Shown piece after piece: positions 17,785 to 26,610 of a DNA stretch of 64,000 bases; position 1 is the first letter of the stretch, and every line of letters begins with the position of its first letter. This DNA is from Streptomyces marincola. Its GTDB lineage: Bacteria; Actinomycetota; Actinomycetes; Streptomycetales; Streptomycetaceae. Both the position numbers and the translations under genes were made by a program. The stretch is from NCBI RefSeq assembly GCF_020410765.1, contig NZ_CP084541.1:372001-436000 (forward strand), given 5' to 3'. The notes below the pieces were generated by a model. It saw only the letters and a program-made list of their open reading frames with translations. It searched no databases and was not told the origin of the DNA.

Positions 17785-17887
17785 ACGGCTGTTGTCGCCG
17801 CCGCCGGGATGCCGGCGCCCACATCCGCGTGTCCGCACGGAGAACGTCCCATGAGCATCGCTCGCGGACGGCGGCGGGCGCCGCCCC

Positions 17888-19324
17888 TCAGCACCTGCCG
17901 CGGCCGGCGAGGCGCCCGCGGACCGCGGTCTGCACCCCGGCCCGCTCCGCCGGATCGGCGGCGAGGCTGCGCAGCCGTTCCACGACGCGGGTGTCGACGG
18001 TGGTGGCGCACCGCGCCGCGACCTCCCGGGTGTCCTCCTCGCAGTCCCACAGGCACTCGACCGCGAACCCGGCCGCGAACGTCGCGTCGGTGGCCGCCAG
18101 CGCCCGCGCCGTGTGGCCCCTCAGGTGCGAGGAGGACGTCTCGCGATAGACGTGCCGCAGCACGGGCACGGCCGCGGTCACCGCCAGCCGCCCCGCGCCC
18201 TCCACCAGGGGCCGCAGCTCCCTGGCGTCGCTGCCGCGGGTGCGGACGGCGCGCAGGAGCGCGGTGAGCACCAGGGGCGCGTCCCCGGCCCGCCCCCGGT
18301 CGGCGACCATGGCGGCGGCGCACAGGCCGAGGTCGTCCTCGCGCCGCGCCCAGTGCCTGGCCCGCTCCAGGGCCGCGTCCTGGCGCATGCGGGAGAACGC
18401 GGTCACCGCGGCCGTCGCCACATCCCTGTCCGGCGCCGCCGCCGCGGCCTCGATCAGCCCGAAGACCGCCGGATCGCCCCGTTCCGCCAGGTGCCGGAGC
18501 GCCGCGGCGCGCACCGCGGGCTGTTCGCCGGCCGCCGCCGCGAGCAGCTCGGGGCGGTCCTCCGGGCCGGCGACGGCGCCGAGGCACCGGGCGGCGGCGG
18601 CCTCGCGCCGCTGGCGCGGCGTCTGCTCGTCGCCTTCGCGCGCCCAGTCGAGCACGGCGCGCACGCTCCAGCCCGGCCGGGGGCCCGACGGGCGCATCTG
18701 CCGCTGCCAGCGGTCGAAGTCACCGTGTTCCAGAGCGCGTTCGAGGCGGGCCCGCTGCCCGGGGCGGCCCGGGTCCTCGGCCCACAGGTGCCAGGGACGC
18801 GGTTCGAACGAGTCCCGCACGGCCGCGGTCAGCGCCGCGTCGCCCTCCTCGGTGCGCGGGAATCTGGCCAGGATCTCGGGGCCGAGCGCCCGCAGTCCGG
18901 CGTCGTCGTCGCGCACGGCCAGCTCGTCCAGCGCCCAGCGCCAATTGGCGCCCACGACGGCGTAGCGGCGCAGCAGCCGCATGGCGTCCTGGTTGCCGTA
19001 GGAGGTGAGGTGGCCGAGCACGGACAGCGTGAGCCCGGTGCGCTCCTCCTCGGGCCGTGCCGCGTCGTCCGGGTCGAGCAGGTGGGCGGCCAGCGCGTCG
19101 AGGCCGGCGTCCAGCTCGACGTAGAGCCTGGCGTAGTAGAGGGAGCGGTGCTCCAGGCGCCAGTCCTGGCGCGGGTCGTGCGTCACGCAGCGCTCCAGGG
19201 CGGCCACGGCCTGCGCCCGGGGAGCCGCGAGGGCGTGCAGCCACCCGTCGCCGCGCCCTCGCTGGAGGAGCCCGAGAAGGCTTCCGCTGGGCGCTATGCC
19301 TGTTTCGTTGGGACTGGCGAACAT
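17888..19324 (-). CDS. HEAT-repeat protein, unknown function
   Basis: A 478-residue all-helical protein with repeated pairs of Ala/Arg/Leu-rich helices (for example VRAAALRHLAERGDPAVFGLIEAAA and VATAAVTAFSRMRQDAALERARHW) in the manner of HEAT or armadillo repeats. There are no membrane segments and no catalytic motif. Such proteins serve as protein-protein scaffolds. The start at ATG 19324 begins the conserved-looking part; no strong ribosome site is visible, and in-frame codons upstream to 19528 read through a likely promoter region. It is divergent from the PAS-SpoIIE phosphatase gene by about 200 bases, so a regulatory link is possible but not shown. Confidence 0.72.
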   Translation of the reverse strand: MFASPNETGIAPSGSLLGLLQRGRGDGWLHALAAPRAQAVAALERCVTHDPRQDWRLEHRSLYYARLYVELDAGLDALAAHLLDPDDAARPEEERTGLTLSVLGHLTSYGNQDAMRLLRRYAVVGANWRWALDELAVRDDDAGLRALGPEILARFPRTEEGDAALTAAVRDSFEPRPWHLWAEDPGRPGQRARLERALEHGDFDRWQRQMRPSGPRPGWSVRAVLDWAREGDEQTPRQRREAAAARCLGAVAGPEDRPELLAAAAGEQPAVRAAALRHLAERGDPAVFGLIEAAAAAPDRDVATAAVTAFSRMRQDAALERARHWARREDDLGLCAAAMVADRGRAGDAPLVLTALLRAVRTRGSDARELRPLVEGAGRLAVTAAVPVLRHVYRETSSSHLRGHTARALAATDATFAAGFAVECLWDCEEDTREVAARCATTVDTRVVERLRSLAADPAERAGVQTAVRGRLAGRGRC

Positions 19325-19530
19325 ATGGTCAGCATCCGGTGCGTGAGATCCCGAGGCAACGGGATTTCCGTCGGTCGGCTCCTTGCCGGTGGAAGCCGTT
19401 CTACACCTTCGCGCCGGATCACGCCCGCCCGGGCGGCTGAATCTCTTACGGAGCGGGGAAGGCTGTGCAACAGTCTTGAGTCGTCCGCTCCGGCCTGTCA
19501 GGCCCGACCGCGCCGTAACGGGGATCACCC

Positions 19531-20916
19531 ATGCTTCCCTCCCAGAACCCGGAACACCCCGCGAACCACGTTCCCGCGGGGCACGCGCTCGACGACCTCA
19601 TCGCGCGCGCCCGCCGCCTGCGCGACGACCTCGACGCCGCGCGGCACCGGGAGTCGGCGGACGGCGCAGGGCACGGCATACGGCATGCCGCGTGGGCGCT
19701 GGCCGCGCACCGGCTCGACGACGTCGGCGAGCAGCTCGACCAGCTCAGGGCGGCTCCCGGGGCCGTGCCGCGGGCGCGGGCCGGCGGCAGGATCGGCAGC
19801 GCGGAGTGGAACCTGCTGACCGACGGGGCGGTGTGGTCCGAGGAGCTGTTCTCGATCTTCGGCCGGGCCGTGCAGGACGGCCCGCTCACCCTGGACGAAC
19901 TGCCCTCCTTCCTCCCCGCCGAGGACCAGCCCGCGCTGACCGCCGCCGTCACCGGCTGCCTGGTGGACGGGCGGCCCATGGACTGCGAGTTCAGGATCGT
20001 CCGCCAGGACGGGTCCCAGCGGACCGTGCAGATGGCCGGCGAGCCGGTGCTCGACGACCGGGGCGGAACGGTCGCCATGTGGGCCATGATCCGCGACGTG
20101 AGCGAGGCCAGGGGCCCGGCGGCGGCGCCGGAGCCGGCCGGATGGCCAGGCGGCGGGCCGGGGCCGACCGGGGGCGGGCCCGTCGCGGGGCCCGCGGTCT
20201 CGGCGCTCGCACCATGGCTCGGCTCACCGGAGCCGGGGCGCGCGGAGGGGCTGCCCGGCTCGCTCGAACTGGCCGCCCACTACCTGCCGGCCCGGCCCGG
20301 CGGCGCGGTGAGCGGCAAGTGGTACGACGCGCTCGAACTCCCCGACGGCAGCTGCGTGCTGAGCGTGGGCGACCTGTCGGGGCGCGGCCCGGCCGCCGCC
20401 GCGGGCGCGGCGACCGCGCTCGGCGCCGTCCGCGGGATCGCGATGACGGGCAGCGGTCCAGGGGCGCTGCTCGGCCACCTCAACGAACTCCTCGACCGCG
20501 GGGCGCACCCGGTGCTCGCCGCCGTCCTGTGCTGCCGGTACGACCCGGCGGGGCGGCTGCTGCGGTGGGGGCAGGCCGGGCACCCGGCGCCGCTGCTGTG
20601 CCGGGACGGCCGGGGCTGGGCGCTGCCGCGCCCGGCCGGCCCGCTGCTCGGCGCGGTGAGCGGCGCGGCGTACGAGGAGCGCGCCGACCGGCTTGAGCCG
20701 GGAGATGTGCTGGTGCTCCACACGGATGGCCTGTTTTCGGACATCCCGCCCGGTGCCCGCACCGGGCACGCGGGGGACGGCCGGCTGATCGGGCTCGCGC
20801 CGCGGCTCACGGCGGCCTCCAGCGCCATGGAAGCGCTGCGCGTGGTCGTGGACGCGTGCGGCGAGACGGATCGGGACGACGACGCGTGCGTGCTGGTGGC
20901 CCGGGTCAGGGGCTGA
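19531..20916 (+). CDS. PAS-SpoIIE-type PP2C phosphatase
   Basis: A 461-residue protein. It has an N-terminal helical region, a PAS/PAC domain (about 85-190, SAEWNLLTDGAVWSEELFSIFG and CEFRIVRQDGSQRTVQM) and a C-terminal SpoIIE phosphatase domain (about 250-455). The phosphatase carries GKWYDALELPDGSCVLSVGDLSGRG, AGHPAPLLCRDG and EPGDVLVLHTDGLFS. Family members dephosphorylate serine residues on anti-anti-sigma factors. ATG 19531 is preceded by CGGGGA. It differs from the larger phosphatase at 13.2-15.8 kb in lacking GAF and HATPase domains. No anti-anti-sigma (STAS) gene lies nearby. Confidence 0.88.
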   Translation: MLPSQNPEHPANHVPAGHALDDLIARARRLRDDLDAARHRESADGAGHGIRHAAWALAAHRLDDVGEQLDQLRAAPGAVPRARAGGRIGSAEWNLLTDGAVWSEELFSIFGRAVQDGPLTLDELPSFLPAEDQPALTAAVTGCLVDGRPMDCEFRIVRQDGSQRTVQMAGEPVLDDRGGTVAMWAMIRDVSEARGPAAAPEPAGWPGGGPGPTGGGPVAGPAVSALAPWLGSPEPGRAEGLPGSLELAAHYLPARPGGAVSGKWYDALELPDGSCVLSVGDLSGRGPAAAAGAATALGAVRGIAMTGSGPGALLGHLNELLDRGAHPVLAAVLCCRYDPAGRLLRWGQAGHPAPLLCRDGRGWALPRPAGPLLGAVSGAAYEERADRLEPGDVLVLHTDGLFSDIPPGARTGHAGDGRLIGLAPRLTAASSAMEALRVVVDACGETDRDDDACVLVARVRG

Positions 20917-21030
20917 CCCGGGCGCCGGGCGGAACGGGCCCCGCCGCCGGGGCGCCCGTCCCCCGGCCCGCCCCCCGGCCCGGCGCGCGGGCGCGCCTCG
21001 GCCCCGGGCAGCGGCCCGGCCGCGAGCCGC

Positions 21031-21080
21031 AGCCACAGCCACAGCCACAGCCACAGCCACAGCCACAGCCACAGCCACAG
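21031..21080. repeat. hexanucleotide tandem repeat (AGCCAC)8
   Basis: Eight exact copies of AGCCAC plus two further bases occupy 21031-21080, in the 262-base gap between two convergent genes. The repeat length is a multiple of three, so frames through it encode Pro-Gln or Leu-Trp runs, but no supported gene covers it. A perfect array of this kind is prone to slippage and should vary in copy number between strains. Confidence 0.9.
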
Positions 21081-21178
21081 GAAACCGTCCGGAACGAACG
21101 CGTGGGCGCGGGCCGCGCCGCACCCGGCCGTGCCGCTCCCTCGCACGGCGCGGACGGGTGGCGCGGACCCGCGCGTCC

Positions 21179-22654
21179 TCAGATCAGGCGGGCCGCCGCG
21201 GGCAGGCCCGCGGCGCGCGCGGGCAGTGCCTCCTCGATCTCCTCGCGCAGCGCGGCGACCCTCGGGTACTCGGCGTAGTAGCCGGTGAGGCGGTACATCT
21301 CCCGCAGCCGGTGCCAGGTCCTGTGCGAGGAGTTCTCACCGATCGCGGCGAGCGCGAGCCTGGCGTACCGGTCGGCCTGGTCGGGGTCGTCGGCGATGAA
21401 GCACACCGAGGCCAGGGTGATCTGGTCGAAGATCCGTGACCGCTGCCGCTGGTCCACGCGCAGGTCGAGGGCCTGCCGCGCGTGCCGGTCCGCGGCCCTG
21501 GCGGCGGCCGGGTCGTGCTCGGCGAGCGTCCGGTAGGCCAGGGCCTGCATGCCGTGCAGGTCGGCCTCGTCGAACATCTGCATCCAGCTGGGCGGCGGAA
21601 CGTCGGCGCGGTCGCCGACGAACAGGTCCTCGGCCTCCCCGAGCAGGCGCCGCATGGCCTGCCCCCGGCCCATGGACGCCTGGGCCCACGCCTCGATGGT
21701 CGCCAGCATCGCCCGGGTCCGCGGCAGGGCCTCCTCGCCCATGCCCGACTTGGCGAGTTGCATGAGGTCGAGGGCGTCGTCAGGGCGGCCCAGGTGCACC
21801 ATCTGCCGGGCGGCCCGGGACAGCGCCTCCCCCGCCCGCGGCCGGTCGCCGCCCTCCCTGGCCGCGTGCGCGGCGATCACGAAGTACTTCTGCGCGGTCG
21901 GTTCGAGACCGACGTCGTGGGACATCCAGCCGGCGAGCACGGCGAGGTTGGCCGCCACGCCCCACAGCCGGCGCTGGAGGTGGGGCGGGTGCCGGTAGGC
22001 CAGCATGCCGCCGACCTCGTTGAGCTGGCCGACCACGGCCTTGCGCTGGAGCCCGCCGCCGCGCGCGGCGTCCCAGGCCCTGAAGATCTCGACGGAGTGC
22101 TCCAGGGCCTCGATCTCCTCGGAGCCCACCGGAGCGGCCTCGTAGCGGTCGAGTCCTGCGGAGTCGGCGTTGGGCAGGGGGTCGTCGGGGCCCGCGGCGT
22201 CCTGCCCCGGGGGGGCGAGGAGCCAGTCGTGCATGGCGTCGCTGAGTGCTGATCCTGCGGCGAGCGCGGCGCCCGCGCCCACCATGCCGCGTCGGTTGAG
22301 CATGAGGTCCATTCCCGTGAATTCGGTGAGGACCGCGGCTGTGCGCCGGGGTGCCCACGGCAGTCCGTGCATGGACGGCCGCGTCCCCGCGTTCCCGGGC
22401 CGGCGCAACCCGAGATCCTCGATGGTCACGACACGGCCGAGGCGCTCGGTGAACAGGGTCGCCAGTACCTCGGGCACCGGGTCGCGCGGGCTCTCGCCCA
22501 CGTCGATCCACCGCCGCACCCGCGAGGTGTCCGTGGCCAGTTGCGGATGGCCGAGCGCGGCTGCCTGGCGGTTCACCAGCCTGGCCAGCTCGCCCTTGGA
22601 CCACCCGGTGAGCCCGAACAGATCCGCGAGTCGGGTATTGGGTCGTCTGCTCAC
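21179..22654 (-). CDS. NsdA/NsdB-like developmental regulator (HTH-TPR)
   Basis: A 491-residue protein. The N-terminus RLADLFGLTGWSKGELARLV and DTSRVRRWIDVGESPRDPVP form a helix-turn-helix-like region, followed by a short hydrophobic, signal-like stretch (GMVGAGAALAAGSALSDAM) and TPR-like helices to the end. This is the pattern I associate with NsdA and NsdB, negative regulators of differentiation and antibiotic production in Streptomyces. GTG 22654 was chosen because the family N-terminus begins there and a G-rich ribosome site precedes it; longer readings cross the promoter. A divergent pseudokinase gene shares the upstream region, which holds phased CGCCA repeats. Which of NsdA or NsdB it matches cannot be settled by eye. 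Confidence 0.78.
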   Translation of the reverse strand: MSRRPNTRLADLFGLTGWSKGELARLVNRQAAALGHPQLATDTSRVRRWIDVGESPRDPVPEVLATLFTERLGRVVTIEDLGLRRPGNAGTRPSMHGLPWAPRRTAAVLTEFTGMDLMLNRRGMVGAGAALAAGSALSDAMHDWLLAPPGQDAAGPDDPLPNADSAGLDRYEAAPVGSEEIEALEHSVEIFRAWDAARGGGLQRKAVVGQLNEVGGMLAYRHPPHLQRRLWGVAANLAVLAGWMSHDVGLEPTAQKYFVIAAHAAREGGDRPRAGEALSRAARQMVHLGRPDDALDLMQLAKSGMGEEALPRTRAMLATIEAWAQASMGRGQAMRRLLGEAEDLFVGDRADVPPPSWMQMFDEADLHGMQALAYRTLAEHDPAAARAADRHARQALDLRVDQRQRSRIFDQITLASVCFIADDPDQADRYARLALAAIGENSSHRTWHRLREMYRLTGYYAEYPRVAALREEIEEALPARAAGLPAAARLI

Positions 22655-22683
22655 GTCAAGCCCCCAGGATCTCGGCTGAGTTG

Positions 22684-22689
22684 ACACTA
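22684..22689 (-). promoter_or_regulatory. candidate -10 box for the NsdA/NsdB-like gene
   Basis: On the minus strand TAGTGT fits the TANNNT pattern and lies 29 bases upstream of the GTG at 22654. The -35 position, 17 bases further up, reads CCATGC, which is a poor match. The CGCCA array begins just beyond it and could serve as an activator or repressor site. Confidence 0.35.
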
Positions 22690-22717
22690 ACCGCCCCGGA
22701 GCCGCCGCATGGCGATT

Positions 22718-22754
22718 CGCCATGGTTCGCCAGGGCACGCCACATGGTGTGCCA
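22718..22754. promoter_or_regulatory. phased CGCCA repeats in a divergent promoter region
   Basis: CGCCA occurs at 22718, 22728 and 22738, exactly one helical turn apart, followed by TGCCA at 22750. The array includes an exact inverted repeat, TGGCG-ATT-CGCCA (22710-22722), and a looser 20-base dyad at 22734-22753 with 16 of 20 positions symmetric. The block lies between two divergent genes, 56 bases or more upstream of the regulator start and 135 bases upstream of the pseudokinase start. This looks like a cooperative operator; the bound protein is unknown. Confidence 0.55.
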
Positions 22755-22888
22755 CCCGCGCGAGGGAGTGATGTGGGGACCGTGCTTCCCCGGGCCGGTG
22801 CCGCGCCCGGCATTTCCCCAGGATGCCGGGCCGGCGGGCCCGGGGACGCCACGCAACCCTCCGGCACCCGAAGGGACGATGCCCGCCC

Positions 22889-24001
22889 ATGTATGCAGCC
22901 CCCTCCCCCGTGATCCCCCGCCGGCCTCCGCACCCGGGCGGCCGTTCCGGTGGCGTGTCCGGTGGCGGTCCCGACGAGCGGCCCCGCAGGGCCCGCGGCC
23001 CCGCGGCGGCGCCGCCGGCCGCGAACGGTCTCGACTTCTCCGGCCCGCGCGGCGAACGGCTGCGCCACGCGCTCGCCGTCGTCCAGGACGTCTGCCCCGA
23101 GTTCTCGGCCGTCCGGCTGCTCGGCGACAACGGCCGTTGCCTGGTGCTCGCCGGCATGTCCGGGCGCCGTGCCGTGGCCGCCAAGCTCCTGCTCGACCCG
23201 GGGGGCTCGGACGCCGACGCGTTCCGCCGGGACATCGCGGTGCACCGCGGTTTCGCCCGGCACCGGCCGCCGGTGCGGGTGCCGCGGCTCGTCGCCGACG
23301 ACCCGTACCGCTGCCTGCTGGTCACCGAGTTCGTGCCGGGCCGGCCGACGGCCGGCGCGCGGCACCCCTACGCGCCCGCGGCCGGCGACCTGCGCGCCAC
23401 GCTCAGCGCGGTCACCCGCCTGGGCGGCTGGCAGCCGCCCGCGGGTCTGTTCCCCGACGTGGTCAACTATCCGGCGTGGGTGGCCCGTTACCACACGCTC
23501 GGCTTCCTCACGGACCGGGACGTGAGCGATCTGACGACCCTGCTGCACGGCCTGGGTTCGCGCGGCAGGCACGAGTTACCCAGAGAGCTGAACCACGGCG
23601 GTGCCCTGCTGTCCGACGTCCTGATGTCGCCGGCGGGCCCGGTGCTGATCAACTGGTCGGCGGCCGGCTGGTACCTGCCCGGCTACGACCTGGCGACCCT
23701 GTGGGCCGGGCTGCGGAACGCGCCGCTGACCCGCCGGCAGATCAGCCACAGCGCGCAGGCGGCCGGGCCGCGCGGCAGGGACGCGTTCCTGGTGAACCTG
23801 ACGCTGTTCCTGACGCGCGAGATCAGGCGCTGCGAGGAGGCGGTGCAGCAGGCGGTGCGCCAGGCCGAGGCGCCCAGGCAGGCGGGCGCGGAGGGCGGCG
23901 GCCCCTCCCTCGGCGAGAGGCGGCGGCAGCTGCTGCGCCGCCTGCACGAGGACTGGTCGCTCGCCCGGCGCGCGGTGCGCGCGGCGGTCGGCACGCGGTG
24001 A
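22889..24001 (+). CDS. phosphotransferase-fold pseudokinase with a TTA codon
   Basis: A 370-residue protein with the aminoglycoside phosphotransferase/kinase-like fold. VAAKLLLD carries the N-lobe lysine and LLVTEFVPGRP is the hinge. The catalytic loop reads LNHGGALLSDVLM where active enzymes have HGD-x-H-x-x-N, and the metal loop reads VLINWSAAGWYLPGYDLATLW where they have IDWE or IDFE. Both catalytic Asp residues are therefore replaced, so it is probably inactive and may bind a ligand or act as a scaffold. An in-frame TTA codon at 23576-23578 (codon 230) would make translation depend on the bldA tRNA, tying it to development. ATG 22889 has AAGGGA upstream. Divergent from the NsdA/NsdB-like gene. 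Confidence 0.8.
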   Translation: MYAAPSPVIPRRPPHPGGRSGGVSGGGPDERPRRARGPAAAPPAANGLDFSGPRGERLRHALAVVQDVCPEFSAVRLLGDNGRCLVLAGMSGRRAVAAKLLLDPGGSDADAFRRDIAVHRGFARHRPPVRVPRLVADDPYRCLLVTEFVPGRPTAGARHPYAPAAGDLRATLSAVTRLGGWQPPAGLFPDVVNYPAWVARYHTLGFLTDRDVSDLTTLLHGLGSRGRHELPRELNHGGALLSDVLMSPAGPVLINWSAAGWYLPGYDLATLWAGLRNAPLTRRQISHSAQAAGPRGRDAFLVNLTLFLTREIRRCEEAVQQAVRQAEAPRQAGAEGGGPSLGERRRQLLRRLHEDWSLARRAVRAAVGTR

Positions 24002-24019
24002 CGGCGGCCGGGGCGGCGC

Positions 24020-24517
24020 TCAGCGCTGGAACATCTCGGCGGGGAGCGGCTTCAGCAGCTGGTACAGCTCGTCGGTGATGGGGCGGTCCCAACTGGCGAT
24101 GGTGACCAGCACGCCGTCGCTGCGGTCGAACTGGACGCAGGAGACGCGGCCTTCGGTGCAGGAGATCCGCCGCACGATCAGCAGGTTCCCGTCGTGCATC
24201 ACGGGCACCTCGTCGACGCCCGTGGCGCGCACGTCCTCGTCCAGCTCCAGGGCGAGCAGAAGCTGGTGGACCTCGAACGGCACCTCGCCCTCCGCCACGT
24301 CCCTGGCCGGTGAGCCCTCGGGGAGGTTCCCGATGACCATGGCAGGGCCGCGTCCGCCGAACAAGTCGTAGCGCAGCACGACGCCCTGGCAGCTGCCGTC
24401 GGGCGCCGGCAGCAGTCCGGCGCCCAGTACTCCCGGCCAGTCGCCCGGGTCCATGGCCAGCACGTCGAAATCGGGGCCGGCGGGCGAAGCGGCGTTGCGG
24501 CGGCGGAGAAAGGACAT
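24020..24517 (-). CDS. conserved protein of unknown function
   Basis: A 165-residue acidic, soluble, mixed alpha/beta protein without recognisable motif. Features include FDVLAMDPGDWPGVLGAGLL near the N-terminus and ELYQLLKPLPAEMFQR at the end. An ATG at 24526 would add three residues; neither start has a strong ribosome site. It follows the TPR kinase gene by 26 bases on the same strand, so it is probably the second gene of that operon and could be a partner or substrate of the kinase; that is inference. Confidence 0.6.
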   Translation of the reverse strand: MSFLRRRNAASPAGPDFDVLAMDPGDWPGVLGAGLLPAPDGSCQGVVLRYDLFGGRGPAMVIGNLPEGSPARDVAEGEVPFEVHQLLLALELDEDVRATGVDEVPVMHDGNLLIVRRISCTEGRVSCVQFDRSDGVLVTIASWDRPITDELYQLLKPLPAEMFQR

Positions 24518-24543
24518 GCCGCCCATCGTACGTGGGGCGGAAA

Positions 24544-26367
24544 TCAGACTTCCGCCGCTCCGCCGTCCTTGAGGGTGGCCACCTGCCGGTACAGCTCGAC
24601 GGCTTCCCCCGGCCTGCCCAGCTGTTCGAGGCAGTGCGCCTCGTCGTTGCGACTGGTCAGCGCGTCCGGGTGGCCGGGGCCGAGGACGCGCTCGCGGGCG
24701 GCCCTGACCTGGCGGTAGGCGTCGAGGGCGGCGTCCCAGCGGCCGAGCCACCCCAGGGCGACGGCGATCTCGCGGTGGCTGACCAGGGTGTCCGGGTGGT
24801 CGGGGCCGAGCACCCGGGCGCGCGAGGCCCACACCTCGCGGGCCTCGGCAAGCGCCTCGTCCCAGCGGCCGAGGCGGCCCAGGCTGATGCCGCGGCCGTG
24901 GCGCGCGCGCAGCGTCTCCGGATGGTCGCCGCCCTGGGCCGCGGTCCTGGCGCGGACCAGGTCGGTGTACAGCTCAAGTGCCTCGGCCCGGCGGCCGAGC
25001 CGCCCCAGGCAGATGCCGCTCTCGTAGCGGGCGTCCAGGGTCGCGGGGTGCTCAGGGCCGAGCAGCGCGGCGCGGGCCGCCGCCACGTGCAGCAGTCCTT
25101 CGAGCGCCTGCCCCCAGCGGCCGAGCCGCGCCAGGGCGTAGGCGGTCTCGTACTGGCTCTCCAGGGTGTCCTGGTGGGTCTCGCCCAGGGCACGCGCGCG
25201 TTCGGCGGCGACCGCGCGGTGCACCGCGCACGCCTCCTCCCAGCGGCCGAGGCGGCCCAGGCTGAGCCCGGCGCGGTGCCTGCTGGCGAGCACGGCCAGG
25301 TACTCGGGGGCGGGTCCCGTGCGGGCCTCGGTGCACCGCGCCACGACGGTGGGCGCGAGCCCGGTGGTCCACCGGCCGGTGAGCCCGGCGCTGCGGTCGG
25401 GCGGCGGGAGGCGCAGGGACCAGGAGCCGGACGCGCGGGAGCCGGCGCGCATGCCGCGGGTCCACTCCGGCAGCGGCTCGGGGTGCCTGGGCCCGGGAAC
25501 GCGCAGCGCGGTCGTGGCGCGCAGGCCGGCGGCCAGGTCGCGGGCGAGCGCCGCGGTGTCGGCGGGGCGGTCGTCCGGGTCCTTCGCGAGCAGCGCGAGG
25601 ATGAGGTCCTGGAGGTCCTCGGGCAGCTCCGGTCTGCGCTCGCGCGGCGGCTCCGGCGGGGTGTCGCGGTGCCCGACGAGGATGGCCCACGGGTCGCCGA
25701 GGTCGAACGGCGGGGCGCCGGTGGCGATTTCGTACAGGACGCAGCCGAACGAGTACAGGTCGCTGCGGTGGTCGACGGTGAGCCCCGCGATCTGCTCGGG
25801 CGACATGTAGTGCGGGGTGCCCACGGCCATGCCCGTGCCGGTGAGCTTGGTGCTGAGCCCGATGTCGTGCGCCAGCCTGGCGATGCCGAAGTCGCAGATC
25901 TTGACCGTGCCGTCGGGCAGGCGCATGACGTTGGCCGGCTTCAGGTCCCGGTGCACGATGCCCTGCGCGTGCGTGTGGGCGAGGGCTCCCGCGACCTGCT
26001 CGGCGATGTCGGCGACGTCGGCCACGGGCAGCGGGGCTGGGCGCCGTTCGTGCAGCAGCTCGGCCAGGTTCCGCCCGTCGAGGAACTCCATGACGAGGTA
26101 GAGGACGCCGTCGGACTCCCCGAAGTCGTGCACGACCGTGACCCCGCGGTGCTGGAGGCCGGCGGCGACGCGGGCCTCGCGCCTGAAGCGCTCCCGCAGC
26201 ACCCGCAGGAACGGCTCCTCCTGCCGGGTGCCCAGCGGTTTCAGGCATTTGACGGCCACCCGCCGGCCGAGCGCCCGGTCGCGGGCGTGCCAGACCTCGC
26301 CCATCCCGCCGCGCCCGATGAGATCGAGCAGCTGGTAGCGGCCCTGGAGCAGCGCCCGTTCGGCCAT
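24544..26367 (-). CDS. serine/threonine protein kinase with C-terminal TPR repeats
   Basis: A 607-residue soluble kinase. N-terminal Hanks-type domain (about 8-275): glycine loop IGRGGMGEVW, lysine VAVKCLK, catalytic loop VHRDLKPANV, DFGIARLA, and the APE-equivalent SPEQIAG. The second half holds about six kinesin-light-chain-type TPR units of 42 residues, each with a phrase like LGRWEEA or LGRWDEAL followed by LGPEHPATL or LGPDHPDTL. There is no membrane helix or PASTA domain, so sensing is probably through TPR-bound partners in the cytosol. ATG 26367 follows GAGGGA. The small unknown gene downstream is likely co-transcribed. Confidence 0.92.
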   Translation of the reverse strand: MAERALLQGRYQLLDLIGRGGMGEVWHARDRALGRRVAVKCLKPLGTRQEEPFLRVLRERFRREARVAAGLQHRGVTVVHDFGESDGVLYLVMEFLDGRNLAELLHERRPAPLPVADVADIAEQVAGALAHTHAQGIVHRDLKPANVMRLPDGTVKICDFGIARLAHDIGLSTKLTGTGMAVGTPHYMSPEQIAGLTVDHRSDLYSFGCVLYEIATGAPPFDLGDPWAILVGHRDTPPEPPRERRPELPEDLQDLILALLAKDPDDRPADTAALARDLAAGLRATTALRVPGPRHPEPLPEWTRGMRAGSRASGSWSLRLPPPDRSAGLTGRWTTGLAPTVVARCTEARTGPAPEYLAVLASRHRAGLSLGRLGRWEEACAVHRAVAAERARALGETHQDTLESQYETAYALARLGRWGQALEGLLHVAAARAALLGPEHPATLDARYESGICLGRLGRRAEALELYTDLVRARTAAQGGDHPETLRARHGRGISLGRLGRWDEALAEAREVWASRARVLGPDHPDTLVSHREIAVALGWLGRWDAALDAYRQVRAARERVLGPGHPDALTSRNDEAHCLEQLGRPGEAVELYRQVATLKDGGAAEV

Positions 26368-26597
26368 CGCCCGTCCCTCGCCCCCGTCGTCCCCGACGTC
26401 CTCGTCCTGGAAACTCCGCCGTCCCCCAGTATGGCTTCCAGCGGGGAGCCGTCTTATGCCAACCGCGGGAAAAGAGCGTCTTCCTCCGGCCCCCTGGCGC
26501 TTGCGCGCGCAGGGCGGCGCGAGCGGCGCAGACGCGGCGCGCCCGCGCGCGGGACGGTGGGCGCGGGGGCGCCGGACACCGGGGAACAGCCACGCGC

Positions 26598-26603
26598 TAC
26601 CAT
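26598..26603 (+). promoter_or_regulatory. -10 box for leaderless kdgK transcript
   Basis: TACCAT at 26598-26603 fits TANNNT. Transcription would start about seven bases on, at or next to ATG 26611, which explains the lack of a ribosome site. The -35 region is weak (GGACAC around 26574-26579, spacer 18). Confidence 0.45.
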
Positions 26604-26610
26604 GCGCACC

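Noticed and set aside
21031..21080. Pro-Gln or Leu-Trp repeat protein encoded by the hexamer array
   Set aside because: Frames through the repeat have no ribosome site and no supported protein outside the repeat, and the array lies between two convergent gene ends.
22718..22754. Phased CGCCA repeats as a CRISPR array
   Set aside because: The units are only five bases with five-base spacing and there are no cas genes; this is promoter architecture.
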